64,000 nt of DNA from JAGVIE01 sp964520905 (GTDB taxonomy: Bacteria; Bacteroidota; Ignavibacteria; UBA10030; SZUA-254): assembly GCA_964520905.1 (NCBI GenBank), contig CAZFQL010000002.1, forward strand, positions 62,001-126,000. The letters are read 5' to 3'. Positions 51,310 through 59,177 of this stretch are shown one piece after another; the first letter of the stretch is position 1; every line of letters begins with the position of its first letter. The translations under genes and the position numbers were made by a program. Below the pieces are notes generated by a model. The model was not told the DNA's origin, searched no databases, and was given only the letters and a program-made list of their open reading frames with translations.

Positions 51310-52142
51310 CTTTCCATTCGACTGATTATTCGTTTGAACAAATTTCTCGATTTAGATGTAGGACTGAAAAACAGATTTTTTATGATTGAATAAAACAATG
51401 CACCGATAAACGAGAAGAAGTACTCATAATATTTGATTTGATATTGCTTACCCCAATTACGATGCGACACTCTTTGCATTTCCCACACATAATCCGGGAT
51501 GAATTTTAAGAAGTTTCTTCCGGTTTTGGATTCTGCATAGAGACGATAGTTTGCCAGGGGTTTGGGGAGATAATGAAACATATACTGCTTCCCCAACCGA
51601 ATAAAAAAATCATAATCCATTGTATAATATAAATTTTCATCAAGAAATCCGACCTCATTAAAAACATCTCGATGGAAAAAAAATGCCGGCTGTATGAATT
51701 CGTATTTCCATTTCCAGTATTTTACTAAGATTTCAGGAGACACACAGCGGGAATAAAGCGATCTTGTTATATTCCCATCCTCATCTGTTTCATAGCCATC
51801 GCCACAAAGAACCTTAACATCCTTATTCTCAAATTGTTCAGCTACTACCTGAAAAATATCCGGACAATACGTGTCATCCGAATTTAACCAGCCGATTATC
51901 TCACCGGACGCCATTTTAAAACCTTTATTGAGAGCATGCGTTTGCCCTCGATCCGGTTCAGATATCCAGTGAAGATGGGGATATTTTTTAAGTATAGAGA
52001 TTGTACCATCCGTCGATCCGCCATCGATTATTATATGCTCGACGTCAGAATATTGTTGAGCTAATACACTTTGGATATTTGCATCGATAAACCGCGCCTG
52101 ATTAAACGAAGGGGTAATGATGGAAATCTTAGGCAGAGACAT
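51306..52142 (-). CDS. Family 2 glycosyltransferase
   Basis: A 278-residue GT2: ISIITPSFNQARFIDANIQSVL, IIIDGGSTDGT, GWLNSDDTYCPDIF (DxD-like), QPAFFFHRDVF and the closing basic C-terminus with one hydrophobic stretch. Typical of O-antigen and exopolysaccharide clusters. Its stop overlaps the LhgO start, so both are translated together. Seven bases separate it from fucose synthase. Confidence 0.88.
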   Translation of the reverse strand: MSLPKISIITPSFNQARFIDANIQSVLAQQYSDVEHIIIDGGSTDGTISILKKYPHLHWISEPDRGQTHALNKGFKMASGEIIGWLNSDDTYCPDIFQVVAEQFENKDVKVLCGDGYETDEDGNITRSLYSRCVSPEILVKYWKWKYEFIQPAFFFHRDVFNEVGFLDENLYYTMDYDFFIRLGKQYMFHYLPKPLANYRLYAESKTGRNFLKFIPDYVWEMQRVSHRNWGKQYQIKYYEYFFSFIGALFYSIIKNLFFSPTSKSRNLFKRIISRMER

Positions 52143-52148
52143 TTCGAT

Positions 52149-53213
52149 TTATTTTTGCTTGTCGGTATACGAATCGATTGCGAGGCGAATCCCTTCTTCA
52201 AGGGAAATCTTTGCCTTCCAATTCAACCGATGCAATCTGCTAACATCCAACAGTTTACGCGGCGTGCCGTCTGGTTTTGATGGATCCCATTTCACATCAC
52301 CGTTGTATCCGATCACTTTTTTTACCGATAAAGCAATCTCGCGGATGGTCGAATCAACACCCGTGCCCACATTAACCAATTCACCGATATCTTTGTAATC
52401 GTACGACTCCATGAGATAAACGGCGGCATCTGCCAGATCATCGACGTAAAGAAATTCACGATACGGCGCGCCCGTTCCCCAAAGCGTCACGTACTCCGGT
52501 GTTATGCCTAATTTGTTTAATATACGAATTATCGTTTCATCGTTTGCATTCATGATTTCAGAATCATATCCAAACCCAAGACGGCAGCCGGCAATATCTT
52601 TTCGTATGGTAGTAAATTTCTTCTCGGAAAGTAATTTTGCTAAATAAAATTTCCGTATCAGCGACGGTAATACATGTGCGGTTTCAAGAATGAAATTATC
52701 GTTAGGACCATAAAGGTTAGTCGGCATCAGCGATATAAAGTTCGTTCCGTATTGTTCGTTAAAATACCTGCATAATTTGATAGCCGCTATCTTAGCAATT
52801 GCATAAGGTTCGTTCGTCGGTTCAAGATAGCCGCTTAACAGATATTCTTCTTTTAACGGCTGGGGCGCTAGTTTCGGATAAATACACGAGGACCCAAGAT
52901 TGAGGAGTTTTTTCACACCTGATTTATAAGCGGCATGGATAACGTTCATCGCTATCGCGAGATTATCGTATATGAAATCTGCCCGGTATGTATTATTGGC
53001 AAGAATACCGCCTACACGCGCGGCTGCAAGAAAAACATAATCGGGTTTTTCTGTTTCGAAAAGATCTTCCACATCTTTTTGATGCGATAAATCGAATGAA
53101 GGGTATTCGCGTGAGATTAAATCGGAATATCCTTTCTCTTTCAGCTTGCGGACAATTGCTGAACCAACAAGTCCCGTATGCCCTGCAATGTATATTTTTG
53201 AATTTTTATTCAT
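52149..53213 (-). CDS. fcl: GDP-L-fucose synthase
   Basis: A 354-residue short-chain dehydrogenase/epimerase. NADPH motif IYIAGHTGLVGSAIVRKL, catalytic SSCIYPK and YAIAKIAAIKLC (Y-xxx-K), and LMPTNLYGPNDNF are specific for Fcl/WcaG. It converts GDP-4-keto-6-deoxymannose, made by Gmd, to GDP-L-fucose. An intervening insertion (NDETIIRILNKLGITPEYVTLW) occurs in many bacterial Fcl. Start ATG 53213. The palindromic repeat at 53217 lies just before it. Confidence 0.94.
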   Translation of the reverse strand: MNKNSKIYIAGHTGLVGSAIVRKLKEKGYSDLISREYPSFDLSHQKDVEDLFETEKPDYVFLAAARVGGILANNTYRADFIYDNLAIAMNVIHAAYKSGVKKLLNLGSSCIYPKLAPQPLKEEYLLSGYLEPTNEPYAIAKIAAIKLCRYFNEQYGTNFISLMPTNLYGPNDNFILETAHVLPSLIRKFYLAKLLSEKKFTTIRKDIAGCRLGFGYDSEIMNANDETIIRILNKLGITPEYVTLWGTGAPYREFLYVDDLADAAVYLMESYDYKDIGELVNVGTGVDSTIREIALSVKKVIGYNGDVKWDPSKPDGTPRKLLDVSRLHRLNWKAKISLEEGIRLAIDSYTDKQK

Positions 53214-53216
53214 AGA

Positions 53217-53250
53217 CCTCACCCCGACCCTCTTCTCAAAGGAGAGGGAG
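53217..53250 (+). repeat. Short palindromic repeat (GAGAGGG type) between gmd and fcl
   Basis: CCTCACCCCGACCCTCTTCT followed by CAAAGGAGAGGG. CCCTCTTCTC and GGAGAGGG pair. It is closely alike to the element at 46919-46952. It sits in the gmd-fcl gap of 45 bases on the opposite strand to the genes. Confidence 0.65.
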
Positions 53251-53257
53251 TCTCGGG

Positions 53258-54262
53258 TTAGATTTTTATTGAAAGATGACGTTCCTTGTTTATCAATTCT
53301 ATATCTGCGTCAACCATCATCCGAACGAGTTGTTTGAATGTCGTCCTGGACTGCCAGCCGAGCTTTTGTTTCGCTTTGCTTGCATCCCCGATAAGGAGAT
53401 CCACTTCTGCAGGGCGATAATACCGCGGATCGATCTTAACGTATTTTTTCCAATCCATACCTGCATACGAAAATGCCTCGTCAAGAAACTCACGAATTGT
53501 ATGTGTCTCGCCGGTAGCAATTACAAAATCTTCGGGCTTTTCCTGCTGCATCATCAGCCACATTGCATCGACGTACTCTTTCGCATATCCCCAATCGCGT
53601 TTCGCATCGAGATTACCGAGATAAAGAGAATCCTGTAAACCCGCTTTAATGTGCGCAAGCGCGCGGGTGATTTTACGCGTTACAAAAGTTTCTCCGCGCC
53701 GCGGCGATTCATGATTGAAAAGAATCCCGTTACAGCCGTAAATCCCGTAGCTCTCACGGTAATTAACCGTAATCCAGTAAGCATATACTTTAGCACAGCC
53801 GTACGGACTGCGCGGGTAAAACGGCGTTGTTTCTTTCTGGGGCACTTCCTTCACTAACCCGAACATCTCGCTACTCGATGCCTGATAGAATTTTGTTTTC
53901 ACGCCGGTCTCGCGAATTGCTTCTAGAATTCTCACCGTACCGATACCGGTAACATCGCCGGTGTATTCCGGTATATCAAAACTGACGCGGACATGGCTTT
54001 GCGCGGCAAGATGATATACTTCATCGGGTTTGAGATTATAAAAAAGCTTGATGAGATTTGTAGAGTCGCTGATATCGCCGTAATGGAGAAAGAATTTTAC
54101 ACCGTTAACATGAGGATCGGTATAGAGATGATCTATCCTGCCGGTGTTGAACGAACTTGCCCGGCGGATGATACCGTGGACTTCATATCCTTTTTCGAGC
54201 AATAATTCAGCCAGATACGATCCGTCCTGACCGGTTATACCTGTTATGAGAGCTTTTTTCAT
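53258..54262 (-). CDS. gmd: GDP-mannose 4,6-dehydratase
   Basis: A 334-residue dehydratase: NAD(P) motif ALITGITGQDGSYLAELLLEKGYEVHGIIRR, substrate SSSEMFG, catalytic YPRSPYGCAKVYAYW, FNHESPRRGETFVTRKITRA and GNLDAKRDWGYAKEYVDAMW. Full-length and all motifs standard, so this is the main Gmd feeding Fcl. Transcribed from the same strand as fcl and the second copy. Confidence 0.95.
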   Translation of the reverse strand: MKKALITGITGQDGSYLAELLLEKGYEVHGIIRRASSFNTGRIDHLYTDPHVNGVKFFLHYGDISDSTNLIKLFYNLKPDEVYHLAAQSHVRVSFDIPEYTGDVTGIGTVRILEAIRETGVKTKFYQASSSEMFGLVKEVPQKETTPFYPRSPYGCAKVYAYWITVNYRESYGIYGCNGILFNHESPRRGETFVTRKITRALAHIKAGLQDSLYLGNLDAKRDWGYAKEYVDAMWLMMQQEKPEDFVIATGETHTIREFLDEAFSYAGMDWKKYVKIDPRYYRPAEVDLLIGDASKAKQKLGWQSRTTFKQLVRMMVDADIELINKERHLSIKI

Positions 54263-54316
54263 ATTTTCACATTCATTGATATTGTTTCTTTAAGATGCGA
54301 AGATGTTTCCTCGCTA

Positions 54317-55324
54317 TTATTTCGATTTGAGTTTGTTCAGATGATTGCCAACCATCATTCCTACCATTTCAGTGAAGGATGTGGTAGGTTTCCATCCTAA
54401 AATTTTATTCGCCTTCAATGCATCGGCAACAGTAGGTCCGGTTTCAGTGGGGCGGACAAACCTTTGATCAACCGTGATATAATTTTGCCAATCAAGTCCG
54501 ACAAATGAAAATGCCGCCTCACAGAATTGTTTGATCGTTCTCGCCTGACCGGTTCCAATTACAAAGTCATCGGATTGTTGGTGCTGAAGCATCAGCCACA
54601 TAGCTTCGGCATAATCGCCGGCGTAACCCCAATCGCGTTTCGAATCGAGATTGCCGAGAGCGATCTTGCCGTCTTTCACCATCGGTTCACCCACTTCATT
54701 GAGCGCGGCGGAATTCATAATGCCTAACTTCGCGCAAGCGGCGCCGTAAGTAACCTTTTGAGTCAAGAAGTGCATCCCGCGGTGTGGACTTTCATGGTTG
54801 AATAAAATGCCGCACGAAATAAACATGTTATAACTTTTCCGGTATATCTGCGCAAGATTGTGAGCATAAACTTTCGACGCGGCATACGGGTTCATCGGGT
54901 TAAAAGGAGTCGATTCGTTTTGAGGAACCTGTTTAGGATCGCCGAACATTTCGGATGACGACGCTTGATAAACACGGCAATCGGGTTTTACATGTCTGAC
55001 AGCTTCGAACAAACGGTGAGCGCCGAGGCCGGTTATCTCGCCTGTCTCAATTGCGAGCCGCCATGATTCACCGGGGTACGATTGAGAGGCAAGGTTATAG
55101 ACTTCTTCCGGCTGGTATTTTTTTATCGCTTCGGCAAGTGAGAAAGTATCGAGAAGATCGCCGTAGATAAAATCAATTTTATTACCGAGATGTCTAAAGG
55201 TGCTTGAGTGATCGGAAGAAGTTTTGCGTCGTAAACCGACGACATGATAACTCTTGCCGATTAAAAATTCCGTCAGATAATATCCGTCCTGACCGGTAAT
55301 TCCCGTAATAAGGGCTGTTGGCAT
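54317..55324 (-). CDS. GDP-mannose 4,6-dehydratase paralogue
   Basis: A 335-residue paralogue: ALITGITGQDGYYLTEFLIGKSYHVVGLRRK, SSSEMFG, MNPYAASKVYAHNL (catalytic Tyr and Lys), FNHESPHRGMHFLTQKVTYGAA and GNLDSKRDWGYAGDYAEAMWLML. It diverges from its neighbour at the N-terminus (GLRRKTSSDHSSTF instead of IIRRASSFNTGRI) and carries an extra loop around LNEVGEPMVKDGK. It may be a Gmd with a different product range or regulator of GDP-deoxyhexose flux. Located first in the glycan operon. Confidence 0.88.
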   Translation of the reverse strand: MPTALITGITGQDGYYLTEFLIGKSYHVVGLRRKTSSDHSSTFRHLGNKIDFIYGDLLDTFSLAEAIKKYQPEEVYNLASQSYPGESWRLAIETGEITGLGAHRLFEAVRHVKPDCRVYQASSSEMFGDPKQVPQNESTPFNPMNPYAASKVYAHNLAQIYRKSYNMFISCGILFNHESPHRGMHFLTQKVTYGAACAKLGIMNSAALNEVGEPMVKDGKIALGNLDSKRDWGYAGDYAEAMWLMLQHQQSDDFVIGTGQARTIKQFCEAAFSFVGLDWQNYITVDQRFVRPTETGPTVADALKANKILGWKPTTSFTEMVGMMVGNHLNKLKSK

Positions 55325-55383
55325 TTGGTGAGTAGTTAAAAATAGTTATGAGTTATGGGTTGTGAGTTATAAGTTTTTTACAA

Positions 55384-55818
55384 TTAGAGAATTTTTTCGA
55401 TCTGTTTTCCAAACTCTTTAAAATCTTGAAGATTATTTTGAAGAATATCATATAGTTTTTCTTTATCAATATCGAGATACTCATGAACGAGAATGTTGCG
55501 TAAACCTGCCATGGGCGCTATTCTTATAGCTAAGTCTGAAGAAATAATTCCGACTTTCCCAAGACCTGTTATCATATCTCGATAATCATTTATACCATTA
55601 ATGTTTCGTTCCGATATGATATGATTGCTGATATCAATAACAGTTTGAATAGCGAGATGCAGATATCTCTCAATATTTCCATACACGAAGGGATCATCAA
55701 TAATTGCATTCTTTGGATTGGATCGTAATCGTTCCAGAAGTACAACATACTCGCTGAGTTTATTTAAACGTTTCAATATTACATCGTGTTTAACCAAAGA
55801 TTTTACCTTCTTGTACAT
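55384..55818 (-). CDS. hepT: HepT family toxin (HEPN domain)
   Basis: A 144-residue HEPN ribonuclease from ATG 55818. The active-site motif RNILVHEYLDID fits RX4HXY exactly. Helices rich in Leu/Ile (YGNIERYLHLAIQTVIDISNHIISE) match DUF86. HepT cleaves tRNA or mRNA, and is inactivated by AMPylation of the Tyr by its partner MntA, encoded immediately upstream with a 29-base overlap. An earlier start would extend further into mntA. Confidence 0.9.
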   Translation of the reverse strand: MYKKVKSLVKHDVILKRLNKLSEYVVLLERLRSNPKNAIIDDPFVYGNIERYLHLAIQTVIDISNHIISERNINGINDYRDMITGLGKVGIISSDLAIRIAPMAGLRNILVHEYLDIDKEKLYDILQNNLQDFKEFGKQIEKIL

Positions 55819-56242
55819 GCTGTTTAAAATATTCTCGTTGAACACGGCGAACCGGCTCCATATCGAAATATCGATCACGCACTCGTGTTTCAAAATCGAT
55901 ACGTTTTGATTTATCACGTTCAAAGACAACTGTTCTAGAGTATACCGCTTGATACGTTAATAGCATCTCGGCATTATTTAATATAACCAGATCGATCTCA
56001 TCGGTTTTCAATATACCGGATATATCGCTTATCAGATCGAGTCGTATGTTAAAAAAATCTTGACATGGGATTTCATCATTAAGGTAAACAGCAATATCAA
56101 TATCGCTAAGTGGCTTTTCCTTTCCCAAGCCGTATGAACCGAAAATGTAGGCAAATTGTATATCGGGACGATGAGAAAAGTAACTCGTCAATCCCGGGAA
56201 AAGATTTCGGACATCGTGCGTTATTTTGGTGAAATGAATCAT
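55790..56242 (-). CDS. mntA: MntA family minimal nucleotidyltransferase antitoxin
   Basis: A 150-residue nucleotidyltransferase. The catalytic motif is GSYGLGKEKPLSDIDIAVYL, an exact GSX10DXD, plus a third acidic residue in TDEIDLVIL. It transfers AMP to HepT. It pairs with the downstream hepT gene. The start ATG 56242 lies 80 bases from the REP-like array. Confidence 0.92.
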   Translation of the reverse strand: MIHFTKITHDVRNLFPGLTSYFSHRPDIQFAYIFGSYGLGKEKPLSDIDIAVYLNDEIPCQDFFNIRLDLISDISGILKTDEIDLVILNNAEMLLTYQAVYSRTVVFERDKSKRIDFETRVRDRYFDMEPVRRVQREYFKQHVQEGKIFG

Positions 56243-56324
56243 TTTCTAATAATTTAGTGTGAAACAATATAAAAAAAGACTTGACAAAATGCCAAGATAT
56301 ATTGCGATTACAAATGATTCTGGA

Positions 56325-57354
56325 GTTCCCAACGAGACGTTGGGAACCAGAGGTTTTACCCCGCTCGTTCCCAAACTCTGGTTGGGAACGTACAAAGCAA
56401 GCGTACATGGCAAGCGTGAATGCTTCACCTTCCTCTGTAGTTCGCAAAGGGACGTTGGGAACCCGAGGTTTTACCCCGCTCGTTCCCAAACTCTGGTTGN
56501 NNNNNNNNNNNNNNNNNNNNNNNNNNNNNNNNNNNNNNNNNNNNNNNNNNNNNNNNNNNNNNNNNNNNNNNNNNNNNNNNNNNNNNNNNNNNNNNNNNNA
56601 AGCAAGCATCCATGGTAACGTGAATGCTTCACCTTCCTCTGTAGTTCCCAAAGGGACGTTGGGAACCCGAGGTTTTACCCCGCTCGTTCCCAAACTCTGG
56701 TTGGGAACGTACAAAGCAAGCATCCATGGTAACGTGAATGCTTCACCTTCCTCTGTAGTTCCCAAAGGTAACCAGGGGGATCCATACCATATTATCACTC
56801 AGTTTACCCTGCTCGTTCCCAAGCTCTGATTGGGAACGCGGAAGCCATCTCTGCTTGCTCTGTAGTTCCCAAAGAGACGTTGGGAACCAGAGGTTCTACC
56901 CCGCTCGTTCCCAAGCTCTGGTTGGGAACGTGGAAGCCATCTTTGCTTCCTCTGATATTTCCCAAAGAAGACTTTGGGAGCCAGAGGTTTACCCCACTCG
57001 TTCCCAAACTCTGGTTGGGAACGCGGAAGCCATCTCTGCTTCCTCTGATTGTTCCCAAAGGGACTTTAGGAACCAGGGGTTTTACCCTGCTCGTTCTGAT
57101 AGTTCCCAAAGGGACTTTAGGAACCAGAGGTTCTACCCCGCTCGTTCCCAAACTCTGGTTGGGAACGCGGAAGCCATCTCTGCTTCCTCTGTAGTTCCCA
57201 ACGAGACGTTGGGAACCAGAGGTTTACCCCGCTCGTTCCCAAACTCTGGTTGGGAACGTGGAAGCTATCTCTGCTTCATCTGTAGTTCCCAACGAGACGT
57301 TGGGAACCAGCACCCTACCAACTTGTTCCCAAGCTCCGCTTTGGGAACCAGGGG
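56325..57354. repeat. Tandem REP-like palindrome array
   Basis: About nine units, each with two palindromes facing inward: the first of the type GTTCCCAACG-AGA-CGTTGGGAAC or with an AAAGGGAC variant, then AGAGGTT-TACCCCGCTCG, then GTTCCCAAAC-TCTGG-TTGGGAAC. Spacers are of two kinds: a 46-base type (ACAAAGCAAGC...CTTCCTCTG) in the left units with a period of about 116 bases, and a 21-base type (GGAAGCCATCTCTGCTTCC) in the right units with a period near 90. The stems are conserved while the loops vary. A gap of unknown length breaks the array. Confidence 0.92.
56500..56599. other. Assembly gap (100 N)
   Basis: A run of exactly 100 N, the usual scaffold placeholder, so the true length is not known. 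It falls within the palindrome array, which is expected to defeat short-read assembly. Confidence 1.
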
Positions 57355-57465
57355 GAAATAACTTAAACATGGTATTATAATTTTTTTTTTAGTATACTTA
57401 TTAAGCGTATTTTGTCTCTGGTCATTTGTTTTAGATTGTCTTCATAGTATAGGAAATAACGATTT

Positions 57466-57639
57466 ATGGAACACATTTTATCAGTAATAATCCCCGCCTA
57501 CATAGATCCCGGAACAGGAAGTTTGCTTCTACAACTTTTACTGGGTGGACTTGCAAGCGGCTGGGTCATTCTGAAATTATTCGGTAAACGTATCATGGCA
57601 CGTTTTGGATCCTCAAAAAAAGAAAACGCCGGGAAATGA
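57466..57639 (+). CDS. 57-residue membrane peptide with YIDPGTGS motif
   Basis: ATG 57466 to TGA 57637-57639 encodes a 57-residue peptide: MEHILSVIIPAYIDPGTGSL then a hydrophobic helix LLLQLLLGGLASGWVILKLF and a basic tail KRIMARFGSSKKENAGK. Its 57 codons make it easy to miss. The (Y)xDPGTGS motif before a membrane helix marks a group of tiny conserved peptides that I recall next to methyltransferase and sulfatase/phosphodiesterase genes; that link is from memory and should be tested. The two genes downstream (57710 and 59178) are of exactly these kinds. Function unknown; perhaps a membrane anchor or regulator of the pair. 70 bases to the next gene. Confidence 0.72.
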   Translation: MEHILSVIIPAYIDPGTGSLLLQLLLGGLASGWVILKLFGKRIMARFGSSKKENAGK

Positions 57640-57709
57640 CTTTATTCCAATGGTAGGATAATTAGCAACGGGAGAATAAATTAAAACAACTATTGTATAA
57701 CGTTGCAAT

Positions 57710-59137
57710 ATGGCAGACACATCACAACCACTCTACAAAGCACAAATTGAACCGGGATCATTTCGTGACCGGCATGGTAGAATTATTTACAGCGGCGGCT
57801 CGGTGTACCGTGGTATAAGTGAATTAGTTCTGCAAAACTGGAATACCCTTACTTCAACAAAATTCTTTCGTCAAGCTCTCGAGCAAGGCAAACTGGTTCA
57901 CACGGAAAAAGTTGAAACGAACCAACTGCCAGATAAATCAATCGGAGAAGGATGGGCGGCTGTTCTCAAACATCAAGCTATCCCCTTTATTTCTTATCCA
58001 TATGAATGGCCGTTCGGGATGCTGAAGGATGCAGCGCTTTTGCAGCTTGAGTTACTGGATCTGGTAATCGACGAAGACATGACGATGAAGGATGCAACAA
58101 GTTTCAACATACAATGGATAGGGACAAATCCTGTATTCATCGATATCGCATCGTTCGAGAAGCTACTACCGGGAACACCCTGGGCAGGTTACCGGCAATT
58201 CTGTGAGATGTTCCTCTACCCTCTCATGCTACAGGCGTACAAAGATATACCGTTCCATTCATGGATGCGCGGAAGCATAGATGGAATCGATCCGGAAGAA
58301 TTTAATAATCTAATGTCCGTCAGAGATTTATTTCGTTCCGGCGTGTTAGTAGATGTGTACCTTCAAGCAAAGCTCCAAGCAAAATATGCCGCAACAAACA
58401 TACAAGTTAAAGATGAACTTCGATCATCCGGTTTCAGAAAAGAGATGATAAAAACAAATCTCCGCAGGTTAACAAAAATAATACGCGGCTTACATTGGAA
58501 GCGAATGAAATCGGAATGGGCGGATTATGCAAATGATAACAGCTACACCGACGCGGATAGTGAACGAAAGGCAAGTTTTGTCAGAGAAATCGCCGGGAGT
58601 AAAAAATGGAATCTTGTTTGGGATCTTGGCAGCAATACCGGCAGGTTCTCACGCATAGCCGCAGAGCATGCCGAGTATGTTGTTGCAATGGACAGCGATC
58701 ATCTTGCTGTTGAACGTTTATACCAAGAATTAAAGAGCGAGCGAAAGAAAAATATACTTCCGATGGTGATGAATCTCGCGGATGCATCGCCCAACCTCGG
58801 CTGGCGCGGGTTGGAGAGAAAATCGCTCGTCGAGCGGGGCAAACCGGACTTGATACTTGCATTGGCGCTCATTCACCATGTTGTTATTAGCGCAAACATA
58901 CCGCTTGCGGAATTTATAGATTGGCTCGCATCGCTTGGAGGAGAGCTAATAATAGAATTTGTTACAAAGGAAGACCCCATGGTAAAATTCCTGTTGCAGA
59001 ACAAGGAAGACCAGTATAGCGATTACGAATTAGGAAATTTTGAACGGAATCTCTCAGAAAAATTTGAAATTAAACGACGTGAGGCGTTAGCATCGGGGAC
59101 GCGGTATCTCTTTCATGCTAAAGCTAAAGCAGTTTGA
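57710..59137 (+). CDS. Large SAM-dependent methyltransferase (NoeA-like layout)
   Basis: A 475-residue protein. The N-terminal 240 residues (EPGSFRDRHGRIIYSGGSVYRGIS, YPYEWPFGMLKDAALLQLELLD) resemble a domain seen in nodulation-associated methyltransferases. The C-terminal Rossmann domain (from about 285) has motif I NLVWDLGSNTGRFSRIAAEH, the acidic AMDSD strand, and a downstream ALIHHVVISANIPL motif. The substrate is probably a surface carbohydrate or lipid. It follows a micropeptide and precedes a membrane sulfatase-like gene by 40 bases. Confidence 0.82.
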   Translation: MADTSQPLYKAQIEPGSFRDRHGRIIYSGGSVYRGISELVLQNWNTLTSTKFFRQALEQGKLVHTEKVETNQLPDKSIGEGWAAVLKHQAIPFISYPYEWPFGMLKDAALLQLELLDLVIDEDMTMKDATSFNIQWIGTNPVFIDIASFEKLLPGTPWAGYRQFCEMFLYPLMLQAYKDIPFHSWMRGSIDGIDPEEFNNLMSVRDLFRSGVLVDVYLQAKLQAKYAATNIQVKDELRSSGFRKEMIKTNLRRLTKIIRGLHWKRMKSEWADYANDNSYTDADSERKASFVREIAGSKKWNLVWDLGSNTGRFSRIAAEHAEYVVAMDSDHLAVERLYQELKSERKKNILPMVMNLADASPNLGWRGLERKSLVERGKPDLILALALIHHVVISANIPLAEFIDWLASLGGELIIEFVTKEDPMVKFLLQNKEDQYSDYELGNFERNLSEKFEIKRREALASGTRYLFHAKAKAV

Positions 59138-59177
59138 AATCTATACGATATAAATTTAAAACCCTGACTAGATATTA

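Noticed and set aside
56325..57354. CRISPR array
   Set aside because: Units repeat at 90-116 bases with palindromes, but the segments between repeats are themselves alike and no cas genes are near.
56259..57361. Several overlapping open frames of 60-230 codons in the repeat array
   Set aside because: They translate the palindromes and the N gap in all frames, with no start signals; their repeats are at DNA level.
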